Source: Methanosaeta sp. PtaU1.Bin112 (GTDB lineage: Archaea > Halobacteriota > Methanosarcinia > Methanotrichales > Methanotrichaceae). From it: DNA of 64,000 bases. The position numbers and the translations under genes are program-made. This document shows positions 34,153 through 43,392 of this stretch, in pieces. The notes under the pieces were generated by a model that saw nothing but the letters and a program-made list of their open reading frames with translations, did no database searches and was not told the origin of the DNA. Numbering within the stretch: the stretch's first letter is position 1; each line of letters begins with the position of its first letter. The stretch lies in contig MVRL01000090.1 of the NCBI GenBank assembly GCA_002067705.1, positions 25,435-89,434 of the forward strand. Reading direction: 5' to 3'.

Positions 34153-35310
34153 ATGTCAGAGCAGACTAGTAGTATGAATCAGGACGAAGTTGCAGCTAAG
34201 AGGCAGAATTACATGGAAAAGGACAGTGTGGTTTCATCACAGCTGTATTCACCGACGATGACCGAGGATTACAGCCGGATCTCAGATACGGCCCGAGCTG
34301 TGAATGCAGAGGTACTGCCCAAGATGCAGGCTTACCTCAGACGCATCCGCACGCGGATCGCTTCCATGAGATCTGATGAGGAATTTATGATCGCCGATTA
34401 CGGAGCTGCAGACGGCGCTAATTCCAGCGAGCTGTTTCTGGAAATAAGCCGACAGATTCACGAGGTAAATGCCGCCCTGGCCATCAAGTTGGTCTACATC
34501 GATCTGGCTGATCCTGAGGGCTTTATGGCGTTCTGGAATGGCTCGGCATTATCGAGATTGGAGCATGTAGATAGCCAATATATTCAGCGATCTTTTTATG
34601 AGAGGTTTCCGGAGATAGAAGGCAAATTGCAGATAGGCTTTTCATCCACTGCATTGCACTGGATGAATGCCACTACGGTCGGACCGGAATTCTTTCGCCA
34701 TCCTCACTGCCTGCAGCCCAATCAGCTTCCTGCACATGAATGCCAAAGGTTTGCTGAAAAATGGAACGAGGATTTTCGGACATTCTTGCAGGAATGCTCA
34801 CAGTCTCTGGTTGAAGGCGGCGCATTATTCCTGGCAAACCTGGCCAACCTGGGAGGGGACCGCTGGCCTGCTTCTCCTGGATACAACAATCTCTGGGAGA
34901 TTTGTCAGGAGCTGCATAGGGAGAGAAAGCTCTCAGATGCTGAGCTTGAAGCCATTTTTATCCCGGATTACTTTGCGACTCCCCAGGAGATGGCTTCATT
35001 GTTCGAGCAAGACAATCTCAAGGATTGCTTTGCCTTGAGATCCTGTGACCATCTGACCGTACCGTGTGCCTATTTCGCCAGGTCGCAGGACAAGTTGCAC
35101 GACCCGCAGGAGAGGTCCATGCTTGCCGCTACCCTGGCCCGCGTGGTCAGGGCCTGGAGCGAATCGTCTATGCAGATCGGACTCAATCCAGACAATAAAA
35201 CGCTGATTGAGGAGGTCTATCGACGGCTGCAAGAGAAATTCTGCGAAAAGCCTGAGGGGCTGCCCTATCAATATTGCCTGCTGGAGCTTGCTAAAACTAA
35301 TTACGCATAA
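34153..35310 (+). CDS. SAM-dependent methyltransferase, SABATH-like
   Basis: A 385-residue protein. The SAM loop is MIADYGAADGANSSEL (about residues 78-93), followed by the SABATH-like IKLVYIDLADPEGF and the signature GFSSTALHWMN; later parts include LVEGGALFLANLANLGG. SABATH enzymes methylate carboxyl groups or ring nitrogens of small molecules, mostly in plants but also in some microbes. The ATG at 34153 has GGGGAGG nine bases before it; longer frames overlap the divergent pyrB leader. Substrate unknown. Confidence 0.8.
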   Translation: MSEQTSSMNQDEVAAKRQNYMEKDSVVSSQLYSPTMTEDYSRISDTARAVNAEVLPKMQAYLRRIRTRIASMRSDEEFMIADYGAADGANSSELFLEISRQIHEVNAALAIKLVYIDLADPEGFMAFWNGSALSRLEHVDSQYIQRSFYERFPEIEGKLQIGFSSTALHWMNATTVGPEFFRHPHCLQPNQLPAHECQRFAEKWNEDFRTFLQECSQSLVEGGALFLANLANLGGDRWPASPGYNNLWEICQELHRERKLSDAELEAIFIPDYFATPQEMASLFEQDNLKDCFALRSCDHLTVPCAYFARSQDKLHDPQERSMLAATLARVVRAWSESSMQIGLNPDNKTLIEEVYRRLQEKFCEKPEGLPYQYCLLELAKTNYA

Positions 35311-35385
35311 ATTTGGGGATGTTGTGAGGATTGTGGAATTTGAGACGGCCCCACAGATCCACATCCTTCCCCGCTACATCCCAAT

Positions 35386-36744
35386 TTAGCCGTTCATCTT
35401 GAATGTCATGTATGGGGAGAAGATCGATGTGTTCTTCTTTGTTTCCGGATCAACCGGCCCGTTATTGAGATAGAATTTCACCATCATGCTCCTGTTATCA
35501 AGATCCATGAGGACATGATATATGGTATTGATGGGAAGCGGCCTCATGGCACCTTCGGCAGCGATAACGGTGTTTGGAGAGACGGCACTCAGGGCATCGG
35601 CTGCCTGCATATCCGTGAACTTGCCTTTTTGGCTGTTAGTGATGTTGCTCAGAGTAATATACCGGATGAATGAGTCGTATGGATCGCCGTACGGAATCAA
35701 ATCCATCTCTCTGGGCAGGTCCTCAAGAGCATAATTGGTGTAGAGATAGATGGGATGGTTGGTCATTATATTGGGTTTGCCTTTGATACCGTCGGTAAAG
35801 ATAACACTCTCACTTGTACGGTTCCACTCAACCACAGTTGAATTTCCAGAACTGTCATAAACCATATAGTGGCTTGCATCCGCAGAGAAGAACTCCCGAT
35901 TATTCAGGAATGCGATCTTTGCTTCTTCTACGGTCTTACAGGTCTCCAGTATAAGCCGGGCCAACTGCAGGTTATTGATTCCGCTGTCTCTCGCTCCTGC
36001 CAGAGGTGCCATTTTATCACCGCCCATATAACTGTCCTCAAGCATTGATATGCCCAGACCTTCAGAATTCAGGCCGTCTGTGGCCGAATTCAGGTCGATC
36101 ATGCTAAGAACCATTGTCGAGTAACCCTGATCGGGATAAATCTCCATCAGGAAGTCACGGGATGCTGCTGCATTGCCAGTCATATTATCGGTCATATTGA
36201 TATAATAATCCATAGGAACCAGATACCATTCCGTATTCCTGGAGGCTGTAGCATGCCCACTAATCATGGTCTCCGGAGGGAAGTAGATCATAGAGCATGC
36301 CATAGATCCTGCATCATAGGCGAGAGTAGTGGTATCAAATGTATAGTTGTCTGCAGGAAGACCGTAGGCTTTGGCTATGCCTGCCATTCTCTCGAACATG
36401 GGTGGATAGTTTTTCTCCATATACTCTCGTCTGGCCTTGCCATAGATTGGACCTGCATATTTCGAGAGAGATTCAACACCATAATCCTTCTGCGCGATCT
36501 GCCCTAAAGCCATGCCTATCTCGGTGTTGTTCCCTTGGAGGATGATATGCCTCCATTCTACTCGGCTGCCATTATCCTTGGCAATGATGATTTCATCTTT
36601 CAAGATGGCAGGACTCTGCTGATAGCCTGTTGTAGGATCATTAACATGAGGATTAATATGAGGCACTTCAGCGGCGAGGGCAATATAAAAAAGCGCCGGA
36701 ATTAATGCTAATAGCACTGCAAATCTTCTGGACATAAATAGCAT
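35386..36744 (-). CDS. Secreted NTN-hydrolase-like protein (C45/AAT or phospholipase-B-like)
   Basis: A 452-residue exported protein with signal peptide RRFAVLLALIPALFYIALAA. Residues about 60-150 have EIGMALGQIAQKDYG and the conserved AGSMACSMIYF, where the Cys would become the N-terminal nucleophile after processing. Later parts ISGHATASRNTEWY, GLNSEGLGISMLED and VYDSSGNSTVVEWN fit linear amide hydrolases of the C45/AAT family. Many N-x-S/T sequons suggest it is glycosylated outside the cell. A role in cleaving acyl amides or peptides is inferred. The start could be the ATG three codons downstream. Confidence 0.78.
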   Translation of the reverse strand: MLFMSRRFAVLLALIPALFYIALAAEVPHINPHVNDPTTGYQQSPAILKDEIIIAKDNGSRVEWRHIILQGNNTEIGMALGQIAQKDYGVESLSKYAGPIYGKARREYMEKNYPPMFERMAGIAKAYGLPADNYTFDTTTLAYDAGSMACSMIYFPPETMISGHATASRNTEWYLVPMDYYINMTDNMTGNAAASRDFLMEIYPDQGYSTMVLSMIDLNSATDGLNSEGLGISMLEDSYMGGDKMAPLAGARDSGINNLQLARLILETCKTVEEAKIAFLNNREFFSADASHYMVYDSSGNSTVVEWNRTSESVIFTDGIKGKPNIMTNHPIYLYTNYALEDLPREMDLIPYGDPYDSFIRYITLSNITNSQKGKFTDMQAADALSAVSPNTVIAAEGAMRPLPINTIYHVLMDLDNRSMMVKFYLNNGPVDPETKKNTSIFSPYMTFKMNG

Positions 36745-36809
36745 GAGGGTGGCATGATATATTAATTTATTTTATTATGTCGATATCAGCCCTTCCGGAT
36801 TAATGAATC

Positions 36810-38021
36810 TCAGTGCGTCACCATGGCCATGTTCTCTGGAATCTGCTTTATAAATGGCTTATTTGATAAAAGCTGCCACAGGATGAGACAGGTCAAGCCG
36901 ACCAGGATGTTCATCATTCCCAGGATACTGATGGTATTGCCCCAGGGCAGTGAGATTATGGTCATGCCCACGCTGCCCATCAGTATGCCAAAGCAGCTCA
37001 TTAGGGCCGAGGCTGAGCCGGTATCCTCATCCTGCTGCTCCAGCATCAGATTTGCCCCGGGAGTGCGTATGCAGCTGGACATGATTGTGGCAGGGAGCAG
37101 CACCAGGGCGAATATCTGGGGACTGGCGCTTGCCAGAAGAGCAATCAAGATTCCGCTGGCTGAGATAGCCACAAAACCGAACGGGATGATAGATCGGCGC
37201 GAAATCCTCCTGGCCAGCCGCAGATATATCACAGGCCCGGCCATCATTCCCAGGGCATTGAAGGCAAAATAATAGCTGTAAATCTGCTCGCTTAATCCGA
37301 ATCCATTGATGTAAATATACGAAGACGATGCAATGAATGCCATGCCGGATAAGCTGAGCAATGAAAAGATCAGAAGCAAGGAGGCAAACCCAGGATTCTT
37401 TGCCACTTTGGCAAGGCTTCTCAAGGCCTGCCCTGCCGTATCAGGTTGGCATCTCTCAGCAGTCTCCTGCAGAGCGAAGCTTCCCGCCAGCGCCACCAAG
37501 CCTATGCCCCCTAAGATCAGAAAGACTCCTCTCCAGGAGGTAATAGTGAGCAAGAGAGCGCCTAAGACAGGTGCGGCCATTGGGGATATGAGAACCATGG
37601 ATTGAACCAGGGCTAAAATCGTCTCCCGGTTCCTGCTATCATAGACATCCTTGATTATGGCAGTGGCCACGGCAAAAGCCCCGCTGCCGCCCAGAGCTTG
37701 CAGTATCCGGAATAATATTAGCTGGTATATATCCGCAGACCCAGCGCACAGGAAACCAGCGACTGAATAGATAGAAAGGGCAATCAGCAGTATCGGTCTG
37801 CGTCCGTATCTGTCGCTTTGCGGCCCCCAGAAGAGGGTTCCTGCAGCGAAAAAGACGAAGAACAGGATAAGAGTGAGATTTGCTTGGTCCGTTGACACAC
37901 CAAAAAATTTGGCCATGCCGGGCAATGCGGGAAGATATAGATCGGTGGACAGAGGAACGAATGCGCTCAGAAATGCTATGAGTCCGATCAGTCCCTTTTC
38001 ACCCAAAAATTTTTGCTTCAA
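36810..38021 (-). CDS. MFS drug exporter, Bcr/CflA family
   Basis: A 403-residue, 12-helix transporter. The family marks are FVPLSTDLYLPALPGMA in helix 1, FWGPQSDRYGRRPILLIAL after helix 2 and ALGGSGAFAVATAIIKDVY in helix 4. These proteins export small hydrophobic compounds by proton antiport. The start is taken as the TTG at 38021, whose TTGA overlaps the stop of the flavoprotein gene; an ATG at 38072 lacks an RBS and would overlap by 55 bases. Co-transcription with the flavoprotein is likely. Confidence 0.88.
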   Translation of the reverse strand: MKQKFLGEKGLIGLIAFLSAFVPLSTDLYLPALPGMAKFFGVSTDQANLTLILFFVFFAAGTLFWGPQSDRYGRRPILLIALSIYSVAGFLCAGSADIYQLILFRILQALGGSGAFAVATAIIKDVYDSRNRETILALVQSMVLISPMAAPVLGALLLTITSWRGVFLILGGIGLVALAGSFALQETAERCQPDTAGQALRSLAKVAKNPGFASLLLIFSLLSLSGMAFIASSSYIYINGFGLSEQIYSYYFAFNALGMMAGPVIYLRLARRISRRSIIPFGFVAISASGILIALLASASPQIFALVLLPATIMSSCIRTPGANLMLEQQDEDTGSASALMSCFGILMGSVGMTIISLPWGNTISILGMMNILVGLTCLILWQLLSNKPFIKQIPENMAMVTH

Positions 38022-38605
38022 TCTCCGCCCCAGCAGCTCTTCTTCTTTTCCATCCTCTCCAGAAGATCGCATAGCTTGTTGGCGCTTGCCACGACCGTCT
38101 TTCTGCCGATGCGGTCCTCAGCCGCGGGCCGAACGGCGATGCCTCCGAAATGGGCATCATCGCCGACTATTATCATGCCGTGGATATGCATCCAGGCGTG
38201 AACGGCATCCAATGCCTTCTCCTGGCCTCCGTTTCTTGCTCCTCCGACGCTTATGGCGCAGCCGACCTTATCCTTTAGACGAAATCCCTGTCTGCGCAGA
38301 GGGATGGTCCTGTCGAAGATCGCTTTAAGCTGAGCAGTTACGCTTCCAAAGTAGACCGGCGTGGCGACTATTATCCCATCTGCTCTTTGCAGCGAAGAGA
38401 GGACTCGCGCCATATCATCCTCTTTAGGACAGGCTCTTCCTTTGCTGCAATCACCGCAGTCATTGCAGAAATCGACGCTTATCTCCGAAACGAGAAGCTT
38501 TTCGGTCTCAAAGCCTCTCTGCTTTGCTACAGATAGGGATTCATTTAATAGAAACTCAGTATTTCCAGCTTTTTTAGGACTGCCGCATATGCCAACAACT
38601 ATCAC
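38018..38605 (-). CDS. Iron-sulfur flavoprotein (Isf-like, NADPH-dependent FMN reductase fold)
   Basis: A 195-residue flavodoxin-fold protein. It starts MIVVGICGSPKKAGNTEFLL (phosphate loop), has the compact cluster CNDCGDCSKGRAC (C-x2-C-x2-C-x5-C, as in Methanosarcina Isf) and ATPVYFGSVTAQLKAIFDR. It should carry FMN and a [4Fe-4S] cluster and reduce oxygen species or electrophiles. The gene precedes the MFS exporter with a four-base overlap, which suggests joint use, perhaps detoxification. Confidence 0.87.
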   Translation of the reverse strand: MIVVGICGSPKKAGNTEFLLNESLSVAKQRGFETEKLLVSEISVDFCNDCGDCSKGRACPKEDDMARVLSSLQRADGIIVATPVYFGSVTAQLKAIFDRTIPLRRQGFRLKDKVGCAISVGGARNGGQEKALDAVHAWMHIHGMIIVGDDAHFGGIAVRPAAEDRIGRKTVVASANKLCDLLERMEKKKSCWGGD

Positions 38606-38790
38606 CTTTTGCCACCTCCTCTGAGGGACTCTGAAGGACCCGTCAATAAAAGATGCTCTTTTCCATATTATAACGTTGGGGTAAGGACTGGGAATAGCCC
38701 ACCACCTTTAATCCTGGGAGGAAACGCAATATTTTTATTACCACATGTTTTTATGCTATTGATCGAAATCAATAGATGCAGGTCTACACG

Positions 38791-39309
38791 ATGAGGATCG
38801 AAATAGGACGCAATAAGAGCATTTTACTGGTATTGATCGCCGTATTCATGGTGCTTTATCTATCCGTGGCGGCAGTAGAATGGCAATATGTGGGCAGCTA
38901 CACCCCAGCTTCTTCCAAATACCAAACCGATATAGCGTCCACCTCACCGTCATCAGATGCCAAGAGCAAGACGCTCTCATTGGATAGCACAATCGCAATT
39001 AGCAGTGGTCTTTGGGGCTGGGGAGGAACTCCGAGGGGATTTTCCGTAAGCAATGGGACGCTCAAATATCCAGAGGACTACTATACATCTCATTTCAACT
39101 TGGGATATGGAAAAATTGAGTCTCCTTACGGAAAGAACAACCTCCAGAACCTGAGCAAATATACCACAGGATTTGCCACGGGATATGCTACGAACAATCC
39201 CGGATATAATATCTATAGCCTTCTTTCTGACGGAAAGTCCACCTATGATCCCTGGAATAACTATCCGGGATATGATCCGAATTATCCGTATGGGTATTCC
39301 GGCTCCTGA
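38791..39309 (+). CDS. Secreted hypothetical protein with LWGWGGTPRGF motif
   Basis: A 172-residue exported protein. The N-terminus NKSILLVLIAVFMVLYLSVAA is a signal or anchor helix. A Ser/Thr-rich stretch is followed by GLWGWGGTPRGFSVSNGTL, then Tyr/Gly/Asn-rich repeats (GFATGYATNNPGYN, NNYPGYDPNYPYGYSG). The central motif recurs in the protein at 45515-45916, so they are relatives. AGG lies eight bases before the ATG at 38791. Function unknown. Confidence 0.7.
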   Translation: MRIEIGRNKSILLVLIAVFMVLYLSVAAVEWQYVGSYTPASSKYQTDIASTSPSSDAKSKTLSLDSTIAISSGLWGWGGTPRGFSVSNGTLKYPEDYYTSHFNLGYGKIESPYGKNNLQNLSKYTTGFATGYATNNPGYNIYSLLSDGKSTYDPWNNYPGYDPNYPYGYSGS

Positions 39310-39366
39310 GGATTTTGCAGAGCAAAGTTAATATCTAATATGCGAATTTTTATTATGGGATTTTTG

Positions 39367-39627
39367 ATGAATTTAGAGATCACATCGATCCTTGACCAGG
39401 ATGTCTATACTCAAAAGGGCATCTTTGTAGGCAGGATAGAAGATGCCGTTCTTGACCCTGAGAACGGCGTGGTGAGCGGCCTGGCTCTTGGGGGCGTGAA
39501 CCGAGAGCTATTCGATCAAAAGGGTAAGGGTATTGTAATACCCTATCGCTGGGTTACTGCTGTGGGCGATATTGTCATCATCCGTCACCTGACCAGAAAT
39601 GCAAAGGATCAGCGCAAAGTCGACTAG
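39367..39627 (+). CDS. PRC-barrel domain protein
   Basis: An 86-residue protein with a single PRC barrel: ITSILDQDVYTQKGIFVGRI, EDAVLDPENGVVSGLALGG and GIVIPYRWVTAVGDIVIIRH. Archaeal stand-alone PRC proteins are linked to RNA processing or cell division in some lineages (CdpB-like). The start at 39367 gives the usual family length; an upstream ATG at 39340 is possible. The stop lies 28 bases inside the following Thg1-like gene. Confidence 0.83.
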   Translation: MNLEITSILDQDVYTQKGIFVGRIEDAVLDPENGVVSGLALGGVNRELFDQKGKGIVIPYRWVTAVGDIVIIRHLTRNAKDQRKVD

Positions 39628-40291
39628 CTGGGAGATCTATTCCGGCCTATGTGCTCGCGCACCGCTGATAGTAAGAGCGGACGGAAGAGGCTTTAAAAAG
39701 GTGCTGGAGAAAAGCTCAAAGCCCTACGACATCGATTTTGCCAGAGCAATGGTATCCGCTGCGCAGAAGTTCTTTTTGCATTTCGGACCCCAACCCGCAT
39801 TGGCCTTTACATTCTCTGACGAGATCAGCCTGGTTTTTCTAAAATGCCCTTTTGCCGGCAGAGTGGAAAAGATCGATTCGCTGGCGGCGGGCTTTCTCTC
39901 TGCGGCAATATCCCTGGAGCTTCATAGGCTCGTTTCGCTGGATTGCCGCACGATCCCACTCTGTCTGGAGGAGATAGGAAGCTACCTCATGGAGCGGCAG
40001 GATGAAACCTGGAGAAACCATGTTTTTTCTTACGGGTTTTTTTTGCTGCTGGAGGAAGGCCTAAATGAGACACAGGCCATGGATAAGCTGAGAGGATTGA
40101 AAGAAAACGAGATTCATGAGCTTGTCTTTCAGAAGGGCATAAATCTCGCCAAAACCCCCGCCTGGCAGAGGCGAGGCATAATGGTCTACAGGGAAGAAGG
40201 GCAAGTGACAGCAAATTGGGACATTCCGCTATTATCAACAAAAGAGGGAAAAACGCTCTTGATGAAGATACTTGGCCAATCTAAGTCATGA
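39599..40291 (+). CDS. tRNA(His) guanylyltransferase-like 3'-5' polymerase (Thg1/TLP family)
   Basis: A 230-residue protein with the Thg1 catalytic core: IVRADGRGFKKVLEKSSKPY (metal ligand D28) and FTFSDEISLVF (D74, E75), followed by LAAGFLSAAISLELHR. Archaeal members add G to the 5' end of tRNA-His or repair truncated tRNA 5' ends in a template-directed way. The C-terminal part (LKENEIHELVFQKGINLAKT, then WQRRGIMVYRE) is as in archaeal TLPs. It overlaps the PRC-barrel gene. Confidence 0.88.
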   Translation: MQRISAKSTSWEIYSGLCARAPLIVRADGRGFKKVLEKSSKPYDIDFARAMVSAAQKFFLHFGPQPALAFTFSDEISLVFLKCPFAGRVEKIDSLAAGFLSAAISLELHRLVSLDCRTIPLCLEEIGSYLMERQDETWRNHVFSYGFFLLLEEGLNETQAMDKLRGLKENEIHELVFQKGINLAKTPAWQRRGIMVYREEGQVTANWDIPLLSTKEGKTLLMKILGQSKS

Positions 40292-40336
40292 AAATATAGG
40301 CTTCAAGAAAAAAGCGGCACCATTGTCTGGAAAGCA

Positions 40337-41170
40337 TCATCTATCGCTTTGGGAAAGAATGGTGAAGTATCTTTTGATTATATCTTTGTTTTCGGGAGGA
40401 AGGCTCTCGATATAAAGCTCGGAGGGAACTGCGGTTGCGTCCCCTGCCTGGGATTGCGAGAAGACACGCTCCACTGGCTCTGTGTTTCGGGCCAGGGATC
40501 CGGCTCCTATTCCTGGATAGAGAACAATTTCCATCTTGTTTTCGTTTAAAACAGCCAGAGAGGGATTGCCATACAGGTTTCCTGTGAGGTTAATCTCCTG
40601 GCCTGTGCTCATCGTCGGCGTTTCACCTTCAAAAGCAGAGATGGCCTGGTCTCTCAAATCGGCAAGGGACTGAAAATCAGATGGGCTGATAATCTCGCTC
40701 TCTGCCAGAAGGATGGCTGCACCGGATATGATTACGATTACAAACGCCCTGCCGCCGATTCGCCGCGAATTGAGGATATCTGATGGCTTGATTTTATTCA
40801 GACTTGCTCTGATCTCCGCGGCAAGCTCTTGCATGGGAAGTGAATCAACTTCGCGATTGTCATAGGCAGTGCGGGTCTTCTCGGATAGCTGTGGTCCCAG
40901 GAGCGCAAATATATCTGCCTTTTTCCGCCTCTTGATTAGCGACGATCCAACCAGGCCGAGGATTATGGAGATAATAGCAGGAAGCGACGCAAGGAGAATG
41001 ACATCCTGATAATAAAAGCTCATAAAGGCGGGAATGCCAATGATTTCTGCAATTGCGTATAATGATATGGAAATTATTGCAGCGTTCATTGCCCATATAA
41101 TTCTTTCATAGCGGAGGTAAGCCTTTGTCAACCGGCTCAGAGGTTGGAGGAATTCATAGGGCCCTTTCAC
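40337..41170 (-). CDS. Membrane hypothetical protein
   Basis: A 277-residue protein with two N-terminal membrane helices (IIWAMNAAIISISLYAIAEI; VILLASLPAIISIILGLVG), a cytoplasmic helical loop (about 75-135), a third helix (AFVIVIISGAAILLA) and a C-terminal outside domain of about 110 residues containing NLTGNLYGNPSLAVLNENK. Similar layouts occur in archaeal proteins of unknown function. It has its own transcription unit, divergent from the PP2C sensor gene. Confidence 0.7.
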   Translation of the reverse strand: MKGPYEFLQPLSRLTKAYLRYERIIWAMNAAIISISLYAIAEIIGIPAFMSFYYQDVILLASLPAIISIILGLVGSSLIKRRKKADIFALLGPQLSEKTRTAYDNREVDSLPMQELAAEIRASLNKIKPSDILNSRRIGGRAFVIVIISGAAILLAESEIISPSDFQSLADLRDQAISAFEGETPTMSTGQEINLTGNLYGNPSLAVLNENKMEIVLYPGIGAGSLARNTEPVERVFSQSQAGDATAVPSELYIESLPPENKDIIKRYFTILSQSDR

Positions 41171-41265
41171 AATAATTATTCCTATGGTATCAATAAATAG
41201 TTTTTGCAGGGATTTTCAAGGGATTGCTGAAAAGAGTTTATATTACCTGGTCAATGGAATAAATA

Positions 41266-43314
41266 ATGGCTGGCTTCGAAGGATTAAGAGAAAGGCTCCT
41301 GCTTGTTCTGCTAGCTTTTGCTCTGCTGCCGATGATTATTCTGGGCATAATTTCTGTGGTGGAGATGAATAATGCGTCAGTTGATGTTCAAAGCAATATC
41401 ACTAGCCTTAGCAAGTCCCTGAACCGCTCCGCATTGGAGGTCGGTCAGGGCGGTGCCGATCAGGTGCAGCTAGCTATCGCGAAGTCCCGCCAGTATGATG
41501 AGTTCTTCGGTCGCATTGCCTCAGAAAATGAGCTGGTTGCCGACTATTTAGCAGCCGGCTCCACAAATGAAAGCTGTACCCCCGCGGGAATATGGGTTTC
41601 CCCAATGGATTCCAATCGCACAACCTCAGATATCAGAGATGCCACCATAAGATCACTATGTGCTCCTGCCAGGATCATGCAGGCGCTTCATAAAAGCAAA
41701 TCATCGCAATATCTATCATATATCGGAACCGAAGATGGAGTGCTTGCGGTTTGGCCGTATAGCAACAAAACTCTCAGCAACACGGCGCTTTTCGGTTACA
41801 AGGATATGCCGTTTTATGCCCAGTCCAAGCAAAAGAAGAAGACCATCTGGACCGGGCCATATATGGATAGCAAGGGAGACTATGCAATTACCGTTACCAC
41901 TCCCTTCTATCGAAACAATAGGTTTGCAGGAATTGCGGGAATGGATGTCTCTTTATATTCGATCTATAACGATCTATCATCCTTAAAAGGCAGAGGCTAT
42001 CCCTTCATTGTTGATTCATCCGGCCAGATAATATATCGATCTAAAAATAAGCCGGAAAATGATCTGAAAGAGCTCTTCATAACCGATAATCTATTCGAAT
42101 CCAATAACCCAGAAGTCAGAGCTCTTGGCAAAAACATGATAAGAGATAGTTCAGGCTCAAGCGTGATAGGGCTGGAAGATGGGGACGGTTATGTAGCGTT
42201 CTCGCGCATTGCAACTCTTGGCTGGATCGTCTGCATTGCCTATCCTGCAGAAGAGATGAGCCTGCCGGCTCGATTCATTGATTCCGGTGTTAAGGATGTT
42301 GCTATGAGCGCAACAGCCGCCTTGAATGATGCTTCGCGAAGAGTCTGGGAATATGCCCTGACCATCTTTGTTCTCACTGTTTTTTCTGTCCTGGGGGCCG
42401 GATGGTGGATGAGCAGAAGAATCGATGGCCAGATCGAATCGCTCTGCCATGCGGCTGCAAAGATATCTCGTGGCGAGTTTGATGTTACAGCCGGGACCTC
42501 CGGCGAACTGGCTCCCCTGGGAGTATCCTTCAATAAAATGGTACAGAGCTTGAAAGGATATGCAAAAAAGCAAGAAGATGATGCCGCTTTGCGGGAAGGC
42601 TCTGGCAAAGAGATAGCCTTCCTGGAAGGGATAAAGCGCAATCTTGCTCCGGCGAATGTGCCCCAGGAAGAGGAATACGAAATCAAGACGCTTTATTGGC
42701 CAACTGATAGAGATGTTTTTGATCTTTACGATATCTCCCGAGCTGATGATAAGATAGCCCTCGAAATGGCGGAAGTTGGTGGGGATGGTGTCCAGGCAGC
42801 TATGCTTGCCATTATGTCGCAAACCCTGTTTCGAGCCTCGCCAGATAGATTGAATCCTGCAAAAGCGATCAGCGAACTGAATTCGCAGATAAATCTGCAT
42901 GGTCACGGAGCCAATCTGGCATGTTTCTATGCACTGCTGGATTCCGCAAACCACACTTTGGAATATGTAAATGCCGGCTTTAATCCTCCTTTCATCGTCG
43001 ACCCAGGAGGAATGGTGGATACATTTGGTGGCGGCGGCATAGCTCTTGGAATGCTGGACAAAATGGAGCCGGAAAAGACGCTGATACCCATTCAGCCGGG
43101 CGATGTTATGGTCATATATTCCAATGGTGTCGTCGAGCTGGAAAATGATTCAGGGGATCAATTCGGCATAGAACGACTGATAAATCTGGCAATAACAAAT
43201 AGACATCGACCTGCATCAGAGATAATGATGATTGCAGAGAAGAGTCTTCAGGATTATTCCGGTTCAAAGCATTCTCAATCGGATGTAACCCTAATAATAA
43301 TAAAGCGAGATTAA
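41266..43314 (+). CDS. dCache-HAMP-PP2C (SpoIIE/RsbU-type) sensor phosphatase with altered metal ligands
   Basis: A 682-residue membrane sensor. Order: helix 1 (LLLVLLAFALLPMIILGIIS), an outside double-Cache domain (about 35-345; GYKDMPFYAQSKQKKKTIW, FAGIAGMDVSLYSIYNDL), helix 2 (ALTIFVLTVFSVLGAGWWMS), HAMP (about 385-435) and a PP2C domain (about 460-680). The usual GDVSGxG reads AEVGGDG (E503 for D), and the usual TDGxxE reads SNGVVE (N620 for D). Metal binding may be weakened, so it could be a slow phosphatase or a binding module. No anti-sigma partners are expected in archaea; the target is unknown. Confidence 0.83.
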   Translation: MAGFEGLRERLLLVLLAFALLPMIILGIISVVEMNNASVDVQSNITSLSKSLNRSALEVGQGGADQVQLAIAKSRQYDEFFGRIASENELVADYLAAGSTNESCTPAGIWVSPMDSNRTTSDIRDATIRSLCAPARIMQALHKSKSSQYLSYIGTEDGVLAVWPYSNKTLSNTALFGYKDMPFYAQSKQKKKTIWTGPYMDSKGDYAITVTTPFYRNNRFAGIAGMDVSLYSIYNDLSSLKGRGYPFIVDSSGQIIYRSKNKPENDLKELFITDNLFESNNPEVRALGKNMIRDSSGSSVIGLEDGDGYVAFSRIATLGWIVCIAYPAEEMSLPARFIDSGVKDVAMSATAALNDASRRVWEYALTIFVLTVFSVLGAGWWMSRRIDGQIESLCHAAAKISRGEFDVTAGTSGELAPLGVSFNKMVQSLKGYAKKQEDDAALREGSGKEIAFLEGIKRNLAPANVPQEEEYEIKTLYWPTDRDVFDLYDISRADDKIALEMAEVGGDGVQAAMLAIMSQTLFRASPDRLNPAKAISELNSQINLHGHGANLACFYALLDSANHTLEYVNAGFNPPFIVDPGGMVDTFGGGGIALGMLDKMEPEKTLIPIQPGDVMVIYSNGVVELENDSGDQFGIERLINLAITNRHRPASEIMMIAEKSLQDYSGSKHSQSDVTLIIIKRD

Positions 43315-43345
43315 GAAGGAGATTAAGAAACAAGATTAGAGGAAT

Positions 43346-43392
43346 ATATCGTATCTCTTTTATCTTTTTTATGTTTTTTATCTTTTTTATCT
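43346..43392 (+). terminator. T-rich terminator made of short repeats
   Basis: Between the converging PP2C gene and flippase-like gene lies a series of T tracts spaced as TTTTTTAT(C/G), repeated about four times. Multiple T tracts in a row are good archaeal termination signals. On the minus strand the tract overlaps the last codons of the next gene. Confidence 0.5.
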
